Assembly (NCBI GenBank): GCA_963850345.1
Contig: CAWKKW010000007.1
Coordinates: 25,080 to 89,079 of the forward strand
From: CAWKKW01 sp963850345
GTDB lineage: Bacteria > Acidobacteriota > Terriglobia > Terriglobales > Acidobacteriaceae
DNA length: 64,000 nucleotides
Reading direction: 5' to 3'
Shown here: piece after piece, positions 18,428 through 27,498 of the stretch
How the letters are laid out: each line of letters begins with the position of its first letter
Position numbering within the stretch: position 1 is the first letter of the stretch
Notes under the pieces: generated by a model
Told to the model about the DNA's origin: nothing
Databases searched by the model: none
What the model saw: only the letters and a program-made list of their open reading frames with translations
Translations under genes and position numbers: made by a program

Positions 18428-21400
18428 TCAAGAGGATTCTGCTACAACTCTCGTGGTATGCAGCTGCTGCAGGGCCTTTACCCCAATCGTATTGCGCTGG
18501 ATTGCCTGGATTCCCTCCGCTGCCGCACGAGCCGCTGCCACTGTCGTGATGGTCGGGATTCGCTGCAACACCGCGGCCCTGCGAATCGCCTTTTCGTCGA
18601 AGAAGGTGTCCTGCCCGCGCGGAGTATTCACGATCAGCTGAATGCGGTCTCCCTTGATCAGGTCCACGACGTTGGGGCGGCCTTCCTTCACTTTGTAGAC
18701 CCGGTCGACGGTCAATCCGGCACGCTCGAGAATGTTGGCCGTTCCCTCCGTCGCCACGATATGAAATCCCAGTTCGACGTACAGGCGCGCCAACTCGACC
18801 AGCTGCGCCTTGTCGTGATCGTTGACGCTGAAGAAGACGGTACCCTTCACCGGCAGATTTTGACCGGCAGCAATCTGGGCCTTGGCAAACGCCTCGCCGA
18901 AGTTATCCGCGACTCCCATCACCTCGCCCGTCGACTTCATCTCCGGCCCCAGCACGGTGTCCACACCCGGAAATTTGTTCCATGGAAAGACCGGCGACTT
19001 CACAAAGTAGTGCGGGCCGGTTTCGAGGTCAGCCTTCGCCGCGAGTTGTTCAGGCATCAGGTCTTTCAGCGTGCGTCCAGTCATTAACCGCGCCGCCATC
19101 TTGGCCAGCGGCACTCCCGTTGCCTTAGAAACATAAGGCACGGTTCGCGAAGCGCGCGGATTCACTTCGATGACGAACACATTGTCCGCATCCCCTTCGC
19201 CTCGCCCGCGCTGGATCGCGAACTGCAGATTCACCAGGCCGATCACCTTCAATGCCAGCGCCAGCTTTCGTGTGTATGCGCGAATGGTGTCGAGCGTTGC
19301 CACGGGCAGATCCACCGCGGGCAGCACGCACGAAGAGTCGCCGGAGTGAATGCCGGCCTCTTCAATGTGCTGCATGATTCCGGCGATCACCACGTCCTTC
19401 CCGTCACACAACGCATCGACATCCACTTCCACCGCATCTTCGAGAAAGTGATCGACGAGGATCGGCCGGTCCTGCGAATACTCGACCGCCTCTTTCATGT
19501 AGCGCGACACCGCGTCGGCATCGTACGCGATCACCATGGCACGCCCGCCCAGCACATACGACGGCCGCACCAGCACTGGGTAGCCGATACGTTCCGCGCC
19601 TTCGAGAGCCTCTTCCACGCTGGTCGCCATCACGCCCGGAGGCTGCGGAATTCCAAGATCGACCAGCAGCTTGCCAAAGCGCTTGCGGTCCTCCGCAAGA
19701 TCAATCGACTCCGGCGAAGTTCCGATGATCGGCACGCCCGCGGCCTTCAACGGCAGCGCCAGGTTGAGCGGCGTTTGTCCGCCGAACTGCACGATCATGC
19801 CGACTTCGGCTCCTCCGCTCGACTCGTGCTCGTAGATGGCCAGCACATCTTCTAGTGTGAGCGGCTCGAAATAGAGCCGGTCGCTGGTGTCGTAATCCGT
19901 TGAGACCGTCTCCGGATTGCAGTTCACCATGATCGTTTCGTAGTCGTCTTCCTTCAGCGCGAACGCCGCATGGCAGCAGCAGTAATCGAATTCGATACCC
20001 TGACCGATACGATTTGGTCCACTGCCCAGAATGATGACCTTGCGCTTCGTGGTCGGCGGCGCCTCGTCCTCTTCGTCGTATGTTGAGTAGAGATACGGAG
20101 TGGAGCTCTCAAACTCCGCCGCGCAGGTATCCACCAGTTTGAACACCGGCTTCAATCCCTGCTTCGAACGCAGGTCGCGCACTACCTCCACACCTTCCCT
20201 GCCGCTCAATCCCCAGGTCTCCGCGATCCGTTCATCGGAGACGCCCATGCGCTTCACTTTACGCAACTGCTCTGGTGACACATTGTCTTTGCCTTGTTCG
20301 CCGAGCGCCGCGAGTTGATCGGTAATCTCTTTAATCTGGTACAGGAACCACGGATCCATCGACGTCATGCGCGCCACTTCGCGCACCGACATACCGCGGC
20401 GGAAGGCGAACCGGATGTAGTTCAGCCGCTCCGGCTGCGGCGTCACCAGCCGCTGCGTCAGCCGGCGCGGCTCCAGCACTTCGGCGCCCACCTTCTTGCC
20501 CGTCTCGAGCGAACGCAGCGCCTTCATCAGCGATTCTTTGAACGTGCGCCCGATGGCCATCACTTCGCCGACCGACTTCATCTGCGGGCCGAGCGTCTCG
20601 TCGGAGCCGGGGAACTTCTCGAACTGCCACTTGGGAATCTTCGTAACCACATAATCGATCGTCGGCTCAAAGCAGGCCGGCGTCTTCCGAGTGATGTCGT
20701 TCGGAATCTCGTCCAATGTGTAACCGACCGCGAGTTTGGCCGCGATCTTCGCAATCGGAAATCCCGTCGCCTTCGATGCCAGCGCCGACGACCGCGACAC
20801 GCGCGGGTTCATCTCGATCACCGTCATCCGCCCGGTGACCGGGTTGACCGCGAACTGCACATTCGATCCGCCGGTCTCCACACCAATCTCGCGCATCACG
20901 CGAATCGCCGCATCGCGCATCTGCTGGTACTCGCGATCGGTAAGCGTCTGCGCCGGCGCCACCGTGATCGAGTCGCCCGTATGTACGCCCATCGGATCGA
21001 AGTTCTCGATCGAGCAGATGATAATGACGTTGTCCGCCAGATCGCGCATCACCTCCAGCTCAAACTCCTTCCAACCCAGCACCGACTCTTCGATCAGGCA
21101 CTCATGCACCGGCGAGAGATCGAGGCCGCGCGCGAGAATCTCCATCAACTCCTCGCGGTTGTAGGCGATGCCGCCGCCCGAGCCGCCCAGCGTGAACGAC
21201 GGCCGAATGACCACCGGAAATCCAATCTTGCTGGCGAAGTCGAGTCCGTCGCGAAGATTGTTCACCAGCGCCGAACGCGGCATGTCGAGACCGATGCGCG
21301 TCATCGCGTCTTTGAACAGCAGCCGATCCTCGGCCTTCTTGATGGCCTCTAACTTTGCGCCAATCAATTCAACGTTGTACTTGTCGAGAATGCCCGCGTC

Positions 21401-21739
21401 CGCAAGATCGACGGCAAGATTCAACGCGGTCTGCCCGCCGACGGTCGGCAGCAGTGCGAACACGCCCCCGCGCCCATCGTCCTTGAGCATCTTCGACTCC
21501 ACCCGCAAAATCTCTTCCACGTACTGCTTGGTCAACGGCTCGATGTACGTCCGATCGGCCAGTTCGGGATCGGTCATGATGGTCGCCGGATTGGAGTTCA
21601 CCAGCACCACTTCGTAGCCTTCGGCCTTCAGCGCCTTGCACGCCTGCGTACCGGAGTAGTCAAACTCGGCCGACTGCCCGATCACGATCGGTCCCGAACC
21701 GATCACGAGAATTTTCGTAATGTCATTTCTGCGTGGCAT
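18428..21739 (-). CDS. carB: Carbamoyl-phosphate synthase, large subunit
   Basis: Makes carbamoyl phosphate from bicarbonate, ammonia (channelled from CarA) and two ATP, for pyrimidines and arginine. About 1103 residues with two homologous halves: the first starts MPRRNDITKILVIGSGPIVIGQSAEFDYSGTQ style, the second at about 600 (VIILGSGPNRIGQGIEFDYCC), each with an ATP-grasp domain and EMNPRVSRSSALASKATG / EVNPRASRTVPYVSKATG motifs; the C-terminal methylglyoxal-synthase-like allosteric domain is present (GFHIVATEGTANIL). Start at ATG 21739, with GAGAGAG upstream; the frame extends 22 codons further without similarity. Downstream of carA with a 285-bp gap. Confidence 0.97.
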   Translation of the reverse strand: MPRRNDITKILVIGSGPIVIGQSAEFDYSGTQACKALKAEGYEVVLVNSNPATIMTDPELADRTYIEPLTKQYVEEILRVESKMLKDDGRGGVFALLPTVGGQTALNLAVDLADAGILDKYNVELIGAKLEAIKKAEDRLLFKDAMTRIGLDMPRSALVNNLRDGLDFASKIGFPVVIRPSFTLGGSGGGIAYNREELMEILARGLDLSPVHECLIEESVLGWKEFELEVMRDLADNVIIICSIENFDPMGVHTGDSITVAPAQTLTDREYQQMRDAAIRVMREIGVETGGSNVQFAVNPVTGRMTVIEMNPRVSRSSALASKATGFPIAKIAAKLAVGYTLDEIPNDITRKTPACFEPTIDYVVTKIPKWQFEKFPGSDETLGPQMKSVGEVMAIGRTFKESLMKALRSLETGKKVGAEVLEPRRLTQRLVTPQPERLNYIRFAFRRGMSVREVARMTSMDPWFLYQIKEITDQLAALGEQGKDNVSPEQLRKVKRMGVSDERIAETWGLSGREGVEVVRDLRSKQGLKPVFKLVDTCAAEFESSTPYLYSTYDEEDEAPPTTKRKVIILGSGPNRIGQGIEFDYCCCHAAFALKEDDYETIMVNCNPETVSTDYDTSDRLYFEPLTLEDVLAIYEHESSGGAEVGMIVQFGGQTPLNLALPLKAAGVPIIGTSPESIDLAEDRKRFGKLLVDLGIPQPPGVMATSVEEALEGAERIGYPVLVRPSYVLGGRAMVIAYDADAVSRYMKEAVEYSQDRPILVDHFLEDAVEVDVDALCDGKDVVIAGIMQHIEEAGIHSGDSSCVLPAVDLPVATLDTIRAYTRKLALALKVIGLVNLQFAIQRGRGEGDADNVFVIEVNPRASRTVPYVSKATGVPLAKMAARLMTGRTLKDLMPEQLAAKADLETGPHYFVKSPVFPWNKFPGVDTVLGPEMKSTGEVMGVADNFGEAFAKAQIAAGQNLPVKGTVFFSVNDHDKAQLVELARLYVELGFHIVATEGTANILERAGLTVDRVYKVKEGRPNVVDLIKGDRIQLIVNTPRGQDTFFDEKAIRRAAVLQRIPTITTVAAARAAAEGIQAIQRNTIGVKALQQLHTTRVVAESS

Positions 21740-21783
21740 GTGTTCCGAGCTCTCTCTGTTGAAGATCTTCAGCTTGCTGAATG

Positions 21784-21803
21784 GGCGAGGCTTCAGCCCC
21801 GCC
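21784..21803. repeat. Imperfect palindrome in the carA-carB gap, REP-like
   Basis: GGCGAGGCTTCAGCCCCGCC folds as a 9-bp near-perfect hairpin with one mismatch and a two-base loop. GGGGCTGAAGCC-type palindromes are, in my experience, scattered between genes of Acidobacteriota. Only this copy is evident in the window, so calling it a dispersed repeat is an inference. Confidence 0.4.
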
Positions 21804-22024
21804 ATGACTCATCTCCCGTGACTGCAGCTTGAGCCGCTGAGGCACAGCATCCATCCGCTCACAACAATCAGTCATATTTAACCGAAGATTAGGCGGCGCG
21901 GCTTCTGCGGCACACCGCTCTGTTTGCCGCTGAGCACACTGTTCGGTGCTACCGCCGCAAACGATTTGAGAAAAAAGAAGACTGTTGAAAAGAAATGGAA
22001 TGGTCAGGAGTAGGCGCTGTGGCT

Positions 22025-23170
22025 TCACCCTTTCCACTCCTCCATCATCTTGCGGAAGTCATGAAAGAGGTAGTTGGAATCGTGCGGACCCGGGCTCGCT
22101 TCGGGGTGATACTGCACGCTGAACAGCGGCAGCGATTTATGCCGCAGACCCTCGAGCGTGTTGTCGTTCAGGTCGATGTGCGTCAGCTCAACTTCGCTCT
22201 GCTTCATCGATTCCGGATCGACAGCGAAGTTGTGATTGTGCGCCGTGATCTCAACCTTGCCGCTCCCCGTGTTCTTCACCGGATGGTTGCCGCCGTGGTG
22301 GCCAAACTTCAACTTGTACGTCTTGCCGCCCAGCGCCAGCCCGATCAGCTGATGTCCCAGGCAAATTCCGAAGATCGGCTTCTTCCCCGCCAGCCTGCGA
22401 ATGTTCTCCTGCGCATACGTCACCGGCTCCGGATCGCCCGGCCCGTTCGACAGAAAGATTCCGTCGGGATTCAGCGCCAGCACATCTTCTGCCGAGGTCT
22501 GCGCCGGAACCACCGTCACCCGGCAAGCTTCCCGTGTAAGCATGCGCAGAATGTTGTGCTTGATGCCGAAGTCGTAGGCCACCACGTGCAGGTCGGGCGC
22601 CGGCATCTTCACCAGGTCCTCACCGAGCGCCAACGGGTCTTCGTTATAGTTGCGCGGATCGTTGCAGTCCCATTCGTAGCGCCCCTTGGTCGACACCACG
22701 CTGGCCAGATCGGTGCCATCCATCTTGCGAATGGCCCGCGCCTTCTCCACCAGCTTGTCGGTCTCGGTCTCGATAGAGGAGATCACCCCGCGCATCACGC
22801 CAAAGGTACGCAGATGCCGCACCAGCGCGCGCGTATCGATCTCGCTGATCACGGGAACGTTGTAGCGCTCCAGGTATTCGTCCGCCACCTGCTGCGAACG
22901 CCAGTTGGAGCTGATCGGCGAAAACTCTCGGGTGACCAGGCCTTCAATGAACGGTTTGCTGGCCTCGTTATCGGCGGCATTGGTGCCGTAGTTTCCGATT
23001 TGAGGATTGGTGAGAACTACTATCTGTCCGGCGTAGGAAGGATCGGTAAAGATTTCCTGATAGCCGGTCAGCGATGTATTGAAAACTACCTCGCCATAAC
23101 ATTCGCCCTTGGCGCCGTAGCCTTCACCGCGGAAGATGCGCCCGTCTTCGAGCGCAAGTATCGCCTGCAT
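22025..23170 (-). CDS. carA: Carbamoyl-phosphate synthase, small subunit
   Basis: Glutaminase subunit that supplies ammonia to CarB. The N-terminal CPSase small domain starts AILALEDGRIFRGEGYGAKG; the C-terminal class I glutamine amidotransferase has the nucleophile Cys in FGICLGHQLIGLALGG and the His/Glu dyad in VQYHPEASPGPHD. About 381 residues, the normal length. ATG at 23170 with GGAG five bases upstream. Same strand as carB, which follows after 285 bp; the gap is larger than in most carAB operons. Confidence 0.97.
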   Translation of the reverse strand: MQAILALEDGRIFRGEGYGAKGECYGEVVFNTSLTGYQEIFTDPSYAGQIVVLTNPQIGNYGTNAADNEASKPFIEGLVTREFSPISSNWRSQQVADEYLERYNVPVISEIDTRALVRHLRTFGVMRGVISSIETETDKLVEKARAIRKMDGTDLASVVSTKGRYEWDCNDPRNYNEDPLALGEDLVKMPAPDLHVVAYDFGIKHNILRMLTREACRVTVVPAQTSAEDVLALNPDGIFLSNGPGDPEPVTYAQENIRRLAGKKPIFGICLGHQLIGLALGGKTYKLKFGHHGGNHPVKNTGSGKVEITAHNHNFAVDPESMKQSEVELTHIDLNDNTLEGLRHKSLPLFSVQYHPEASPGPHDSNYLFHDFRKMMEEWKG

Positions 23171-23409
23171 CGCTTCTCCGTCGAGTGGATTCAATCGAGT
23201 TTATCAGAGAATCCGGGCATGCCGGAAAACCGGCGCTCAATATCTGCGGATCTATCCCCGGAAGGGCCGCCGCGTCGCGGAATGGCCGCCTCGCCTGCCA
23301 CTCCACCAACAAGTCTCGCGACAATACGTCTCGCAAAGTTGTTGTAAGAGCCAGGCAGGATGGCCTGACCGCCCGCACAAAGATGGGCTGCTCTCGAAGT
23401 GATTCAAGC

Positions 23410-23982
23410 CTAGCGAACGACGCCCATCTCCGCTGTCGGCCAGTAGACGAACGCTGCCTTGCCGTAGATCAGCCTGCGATCCACTGGGCCGAACTCCCGG
23501 CTGTCGCTCGAGATCGAACGATGATCGCCCATCACAAAATACTGTCCCACCGGAATTACCATCTCCTCGAACGAACGGCCATCCTGATACCGGCTGGGCA
23601 CATACGGCTCTGGAATCTGCTCTCCATTCACATACACGCGCCCACGGTCGATGCGCAGGTCGTCGCCCGGCAACGCGATCACGCGCTTGATGTAGCTCTT
23701 CGAAGGATCACGCGGATAGTAGAAGACCACCACGTCGCCGCGCTCCACCTTTTCAAACCGGTAGACGAATTTGTTGATGAAGACACGATCCTGGTCGCGC
23801 AACTCGGGCAGCATGCTCGTGCCCTCCACCTTTACCGGCTGGTAGAGAAACGTGATGATCAGGAACGAGACAAAGATTGAGATGAACAAGTCCCGGACCC
23901 ACACCCGAAGGCGGGCAGGTGGTTCACTCTTTACGATGGCTGAGCTGTCGGGGGGAACTTGCTCCAAACTTCCCTGGGTCAT
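23410..23982 (-). CDS. lepB: Signal peptidase I
   Basis: Membrane serine protease that removes signal peptides from Sec and Tat exported proteins. One membrane segment (DLFISIFVSFLIITFLYQPV, about 31-50) precedes the nucleophile S56 (VEGTSMLP); the general-base Lys is K99 (SYIKRVIALPGD). The box GDHRSISSDSREFGPV matches the conserved C-terminal motif. 190 residues, typical of the shorter Gram-positive-like form. Located upstream-adjacent (239 bp) to carA without functional link. Confidence 0.95.
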   Translation of the reverse strand: MTQGSLEQVPPDSSAIVKSEPPARLRVWVRDLFISIFVSFLIITFLYQPVKVEGTSMLPELRDQDRVFINKFVYRFEKVERGDVVVFYYPRDPSKSYIKRVIALPGDDLRIDRGRVYVNGEQIPEPYVPSRYQDGRSFEEMVIPVGQYFVMGDHRSISSDSREFGPVDRRLIYGKAAFVYWPTAEMGVVR

Positions 23983-24036
23983 GGATACCCGAATCCTGTC
24001 TATGTATTTACGATACCAGTTCCAATGGAAGCTGCC

Positions 24037-24948
24037 CTAGTTACAAGGGACTCCCGGCGGACACATGATTCTGGGTCGCCCACTCGGCTTCTTCATCGGC
24101 TCACGCTGCGCGGCCGGCACCAGTTGCGGCGCCGGCTCGGCCCCGGTCAGATTCGCGTCTTCGAGCAACAAAGGCCGCTGCAGCAGCATTTCAATCTGCG
24201 AACCAGCCTCGATATTCACGTCCTTGCCGCGGGTAAACAGCGAATAGATCAGCCCGCCCGCTGCTCCTGCTGCTGCGCCGATCCCCAGCCCGGTAAACGG
24301 GCGGCCTTCCACCGCTCCGCCGATCACGCCCGGCCCCGCACCGATCTCCGCGCCCTTGGCCACATCGCCGCCCACCCGGCCCGCATTGCCTTCACCCTGA
24401 ATGGTTCCCTCGCCATCCTTCACCTTGGGACCGCCCGAGCCCGGCAGGCTGTTCACCACACCCGGAATCTCAACCACTGTCCCATTGGGAAAAATGATCG
24501 ACGTGAAATGCATCGCCACCTCGCCTCGTCCCCATCCGCGCCCGGGCCGCAACACGCGATCTACCTGCCCCTGTACATACACTCCCGCCGGAATCATCAC
24601 CCGGTTTCCTACCACGACCGGGAACGTCGAAATCAGATACACGCCGTCGCCCACACGGGCTGTCTTCGTATTCACCGCGCTCTTGAGTGACAACAGAACC
24701 TTCGTGCCTGCGGGAACTTCGTAGCTCTTCGGCGCAGTCGCCGACTGCTCGCCGGCGGCCTCGCCTGGCGATGCGTCCTGCGGCTGCGGATACGAAGCCG
24801 GCGAAGTTGGCGCCTGCGCACTCGTCGCATTTGTCGGCGCAGCAGCCTGGTTCGGAGCTTGCGCGTCCTGCTGCGCCCCGGCCACGCTCCCGCTCAGCAA
24901 CCCTGCCATCACACACGCAGCCGTCATCCCCGGCCTTCTGATCCCCAT
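24037..24948 (-). CDS. Secreted VirB10/TrbI-like beta-barrel-domain protein
   Basis: About 303 residues: signal peptide (MTAACVMAGLLSGSVAGAQQ), a long Ala/Gln/Pro low-complexity linker, then a beta domain VPAGTKVLLSLKSAVNTKTA ... VMIPAGVYVQGQVDRVLRPG that resembles the C-terminal fold of VirB10/TrbI proteins, then a Gly/Ala-rich helix-like stretch (GAEIGAGPGVIGGAVEG, GLGIGAAAGAAGGLIYSLF) like a glycine zipper, and a Pro-rich tail. No other secretion or conjugation genes are nearby, so it is probably an isolated envelope protein. ATG at 24948 has AGGGGGC before it. Family assignment is tentative. Confidence 0.7.
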   Translation of the reverse strand: MGIRRPGMTAACVMAGLLSGSVAGAQQDAQAPNQAAAPTNATSAQAPTSPASYPQPQDASPGEAAGEQSATAPKSYEVPAGTKVLLSLKSAVNTKTARVGDGVYLISTFPVVVGNRVMIPAGVYVQGQVDRVLRPGRGWGRGEVAMHFTSIIFPNGTVVEIPGVVNSLPGSGGPKVKDGEGTIQGEGNAGRVGGDVAKGAEIGAGPGVIGGAVEGRPFTGLGIGAAAGAAGGLIYSLFTRGKDVNIEAGSQIEMLLQRPLLLEDANLTGAEPAPQLVPAAQREPMKKPSGRPRIMCPPGVPCN

Positions 24949-25089
24949 GCTGCCCCCTGAATTCAAACCTGCCGCATCACCAGTTCCGTCCACTGCTTTA
25001 AGCCTTGTCGCTTTATAGACTCGATCGCTGGCGGGGCGGTAGCGAAAAGTTCCGTCTCTCACTCTCTTCCGCGCTACCATGAATCATTC

Positions 25090-26232
25090 ATGCCTGTCCT
25101 CTCCGTTCCCGTCCCGGCCACCGCTGGTGACCAGAAGTTGCGCTTTGCAAGCGCTTACTCCGTTCTCGAGAAAGCCATCGCGCAACGTGCGTTTCCCGGC
25201 GCCGCCTTCGGTGTGCTCTCCGGTGGCAAGGTCGTCGCACTCGACAGCGTTGGCTCCTTCACCTACGAACCGCGCTCCCCTGGTGTCACTCCTTCTACCA
25301 TCTATGATCTTGCCAGCCTGACTAAGGTGCTCGCGACCACCGCAGCCGCGATGGTGCTCTACGATCGCGGAGAATTGGACCTCAACCAGCCCGTGGGGGA
25401 TTTGCTTCCCGGCTTCGTCATCGGTATGGAGCCCGGCAGCGGCAAAAACCGTGTAACTCTTCGCATGTTGCTCGCGCACTCCTCCGGGCTGCCCGCGTAT
25501 CACGAACTCTGGAAGGTCAGTTCCGATCCGTACGAGATCGTTCGCGCGTGTCTCTGCATGCCGCTCGAGGCGCCGCCAGATACGCGCGCAGAGTATTCTG
25601 ACATTGGCTTCATCTTGCTCGGCCTCGCGATCGAAGTCTTGGCCGGGGAAAAGATTTCACCGTTCTGTAGTCGCGAGATCTTCGCGCCGCTCGGCCTCGT
25701 CAGTACTCGCTATGCACCGCCTAAGCACTGGAAGCAACTTATCGCGCCCACGGAAGACGACACTCGCTTTCGGCACCGCATCCTACAAGGCGAGGTGCAG
25801 GACGAAAATTGTTTCGCGCTTCAGAACGCGACCGGCCATGCTGGGCTCTTCTCCCATGCGCTCGACGTGTTGAAGTTTGCTGGCTGCATCCTGCGCCGCG
25901 GGCAGCACACAGATTCTACGCAACCGCCGCAGTTTCACTCCGATACGGTCTCTCTCTTCTCCAACCGACAAGCAACGCCCGTGGGAACAAGTCGAGCGCT
26001 CGGCTGGGATACACCCAGTGCGCCTTCGTCCTCAGGTCAGTTCTTCGGTCCCAGATCCATAGGACATCTGGGTTACTCGGGAACCTCACTCTGGATCGAT
26101 CCGGACGCGGACCTCGCTGTCGTGTTGCTCACCAATCGAACTTGGCCGGATCGCTCGTCGGACCACATCCGTTACGTGCGCCCCGCATTTCACGACGAGA
26201 TTGTTCTGAGTTTGCGCCGTTCCGTTGCATAA
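25090..26232 (+). CDS. Serine hydrolase, class C beta-lactamase family
   Basis: Penicillin-binding-protein-like hydrolase. The catalytic SxxK is SLTK in DLASLTKVLATTAAAMVLYDRG (about residue 75), the second motif is YSD (AEYSDIGFILLG) in place of the usual YxN, and the third is HLGYSGTSLWIDP, like the HxGxTG of esterase/DD-peptidase members. 380 residues; no clear signal peptide at the N terminus. The next gene is murQ, so a role in handling muropeptides or other cell-wall fragments is more likely than antibiotic resistance; that is an inference from context. Confidence 0.88.
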   Translation: MPVLSVPVPATAGDQKLRFASAYSVLEKAIAQRAFPGAAFGVLSGGKVVALDSVGSFTYEPRSPGVTPSTIYDLASLTKVLATTAAAMVLYDRGELDLNQPVGDLLPGFVIGMEPGSGKNRVTLRMLLAHSSGLPAYHELWKVSSDPYEIVRACLCMPLEAPPDTRAEYSDIGFILLGLAIEVLAGEKISPFCSREIFAPLGLVSTRYAPPKHWKQLIAPTEDDTRFRHRILQGEVQDENCFALQNATGHAGLFSHALDVLKFAGCILRRGQHTDSTQPPQFHSDTVSLFSNRQATPVGTSRALGWDTPSAPSSSGQFFGPRSIGHLGYSGTSLWIDPDADLAVVLLTNRTWPDRSSDHIRYVRPAFHDEIVLSLRRSVA

Positions 26233-26333
26233 TGTCTTTCGGTCCGGTGGTAACAGGACGGTTCATGTGCGAGGCAAGTACGACCAGTTAGCGATAAAAT
26301 AAACAGTACAAACTAAGGAACAGAAACAAACCT

Positions 26334-27311
26334 ATGGCCACCATCACGACACCCGCGGAGACGCAACAGGCTTCCGAAACAGCGGCAGCGCCAGTGAGTA
26401 ATGTCGAGATTCACAACTTAACGACAGAAAGTGCTAACGATGCTTCACAGGGCTTTGACACCAAATCCGCCCTGGAGATCGCCCGCATCATCAATCACGA
26501 AGATTCCAAAGCAGCTGCAGCCGTAAAGAAAGCTCTGCCGGAGATAGCTCTGGTCATCGACTCCGTTGCGAGAAGCCTTCGCGACGGCGGCCGCCTCATC
26601 TACATCGGCGCTGGATCCAGCGGACGCATTGCCGCTCTCGATTCCTGCGAATGTCCGTCGTATTACTCCACCTCGTCGCAGTCGGTGCAATACATCATGG
26701 CCGGTGGACCCAAGGCTCTCGCCTCAGCCGTCGAAGTGAATGAAGATTCCGAAGAACTGGGCCAGCGTGATATCGCCCGCCGCCGCCCCACCCGCAAAGA
26801 TATGGTCATCGGCCTCTCGGCCAGCGGACGCACGCCGTATGTCGTCGCCGCGGTTGCCTATGCACGCGCGCGCGGCGCCAAGACCGCCTGCATTACCTGC
26901 AATCAGGGAACCCCTCTCGCTGCGGCCGCCGATGTCGCGATAGTCGCCGAGGTCGGGCCCGAAGTGATCTCCGGCTCCACCCGCATGAAGGCCGCCACCG
27001 CGCAGAAGATGATCACCAACATGATCACCACTGGCGCCATGACCCGTCTCGGTTACGTGTACGAGAACATGATGGTCAACGTGCACATGCAGAACTCCAA
27101 ACTGGTCGAGCGGGGCATCAGCATCCTGATGCGCGCCTGCGCCATCAATCGCGAGACTGCCGTGCAGACCATCAAATCCGCGGGACGTAGCGTTCCTGTC
27201 GCGCTCGTGATGCTCAAGGCCAAAGTGGATAAGCCCGAAGCGGTTCGCAGGCTGGCCAAATCCGATGGGAACGTTCGCCTGGCGATTGAAGACACCACCC
27301 TCGAACTGTAG
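26334..27311 (+). CDS. murQ: N-acetylmuramic acid 6-phosphate etherase
   Basis: Cleaves the lactyl ether of MurNAc-6-P to GlcNAc-6-P and D-lactate in peptidoglycan recycling. SIS domain with the conserved GAGSSGRIAALDSCECP (sugar-phosphate loop and catalytic Glu) and VIGLSASGRTPYVVAA; MKAATAQKMITNMITTGAMTRLG is a family signature. 325 residues with a 30-residue polar N-terminal extension. Ends with its own terminator. A serine hydrolase precedes it by 101 bp and murA follows, grouping three cell-wall functions. Confidence 0.96.
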   Translation: MATITTPAETQQASETAAAPVSNVEIHNLTTESANDASQGFDTKSALEIARIINHEDSKAAAAVKKALPEIALVIDSVARSLRDGGRLIYIGAGSSGRIAALDSCECPSYYSTSSQSVQYIMAGGPKALASAVEVNEDSEELGQRDIARRRPTRKDMVIGLSASGRTPYVVAAVAYARARGAKTACITCNQGTPLAAAADVAIVAEVGPEVISGSTRMKAATAQKMITNMITTGAMTRLGYVYENMMVNVHMQNSKLVERGISILMRACAINRETAVQTIKSAGRSVPVALVMLKAKVDKPEAVRRLAKSDGNVRLAIEDTTLEL

Positions 27312-27347
27312 GCTGGCGACCAGCTCCACATATTTCGTTCTGAATTC

Positions 27348-27383
27348 AAGGCTGCAGCGCTCCGTGCGCTGCAGCCTTTTTCC
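27348..27383 (+). terminator. Rho-independent terminator after murQ
   Basis: AAGGCTGCAGCGC / GCGCTGCAGCCTT stem of 13 bp, 5-base loop, followed by a T-run (TTTTTCC). Separates murQ from murA, so the two are not strictly one operon. Confidence 0.88.
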
Positions 27384-27498
27384 TTGCCTTGTGCCGGCTA
27401 ACACTCGTGGTACCCCACCCAATCCCAGTCCTGCAAACGCGCACACCGATTTACAGCCCGGAACAGATACACTACCCCTCAGGAGTTTTCCACGATCT

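Noticed and set aside
17881..18549. Open frame of 222 codons on the plus strand between the 67-residue gene and carB
   Set aside because: Antisense at both ends to better supported genes, no ribosome-binding site, low-complexity mixed composition.
21723..22037. Possible 104-residue protein in the carA-carB gap
   Set aside because: Overlaps the carB start in another frame, contains the palindrome, and has no ribosome-binding site or recognisable features.
21995..23347. Open frame of 450 codons on the plus strand
   Set aside because: Antisense to carA, whose catalytic motifs are clear.
25090..26232. Antibiotic-resistance beta-lactamase
   Set aside because: The second motif is YSD rather than YxN and no signal peptide is visible; the neighbouring murQ points to cell-wall metabolism instead.
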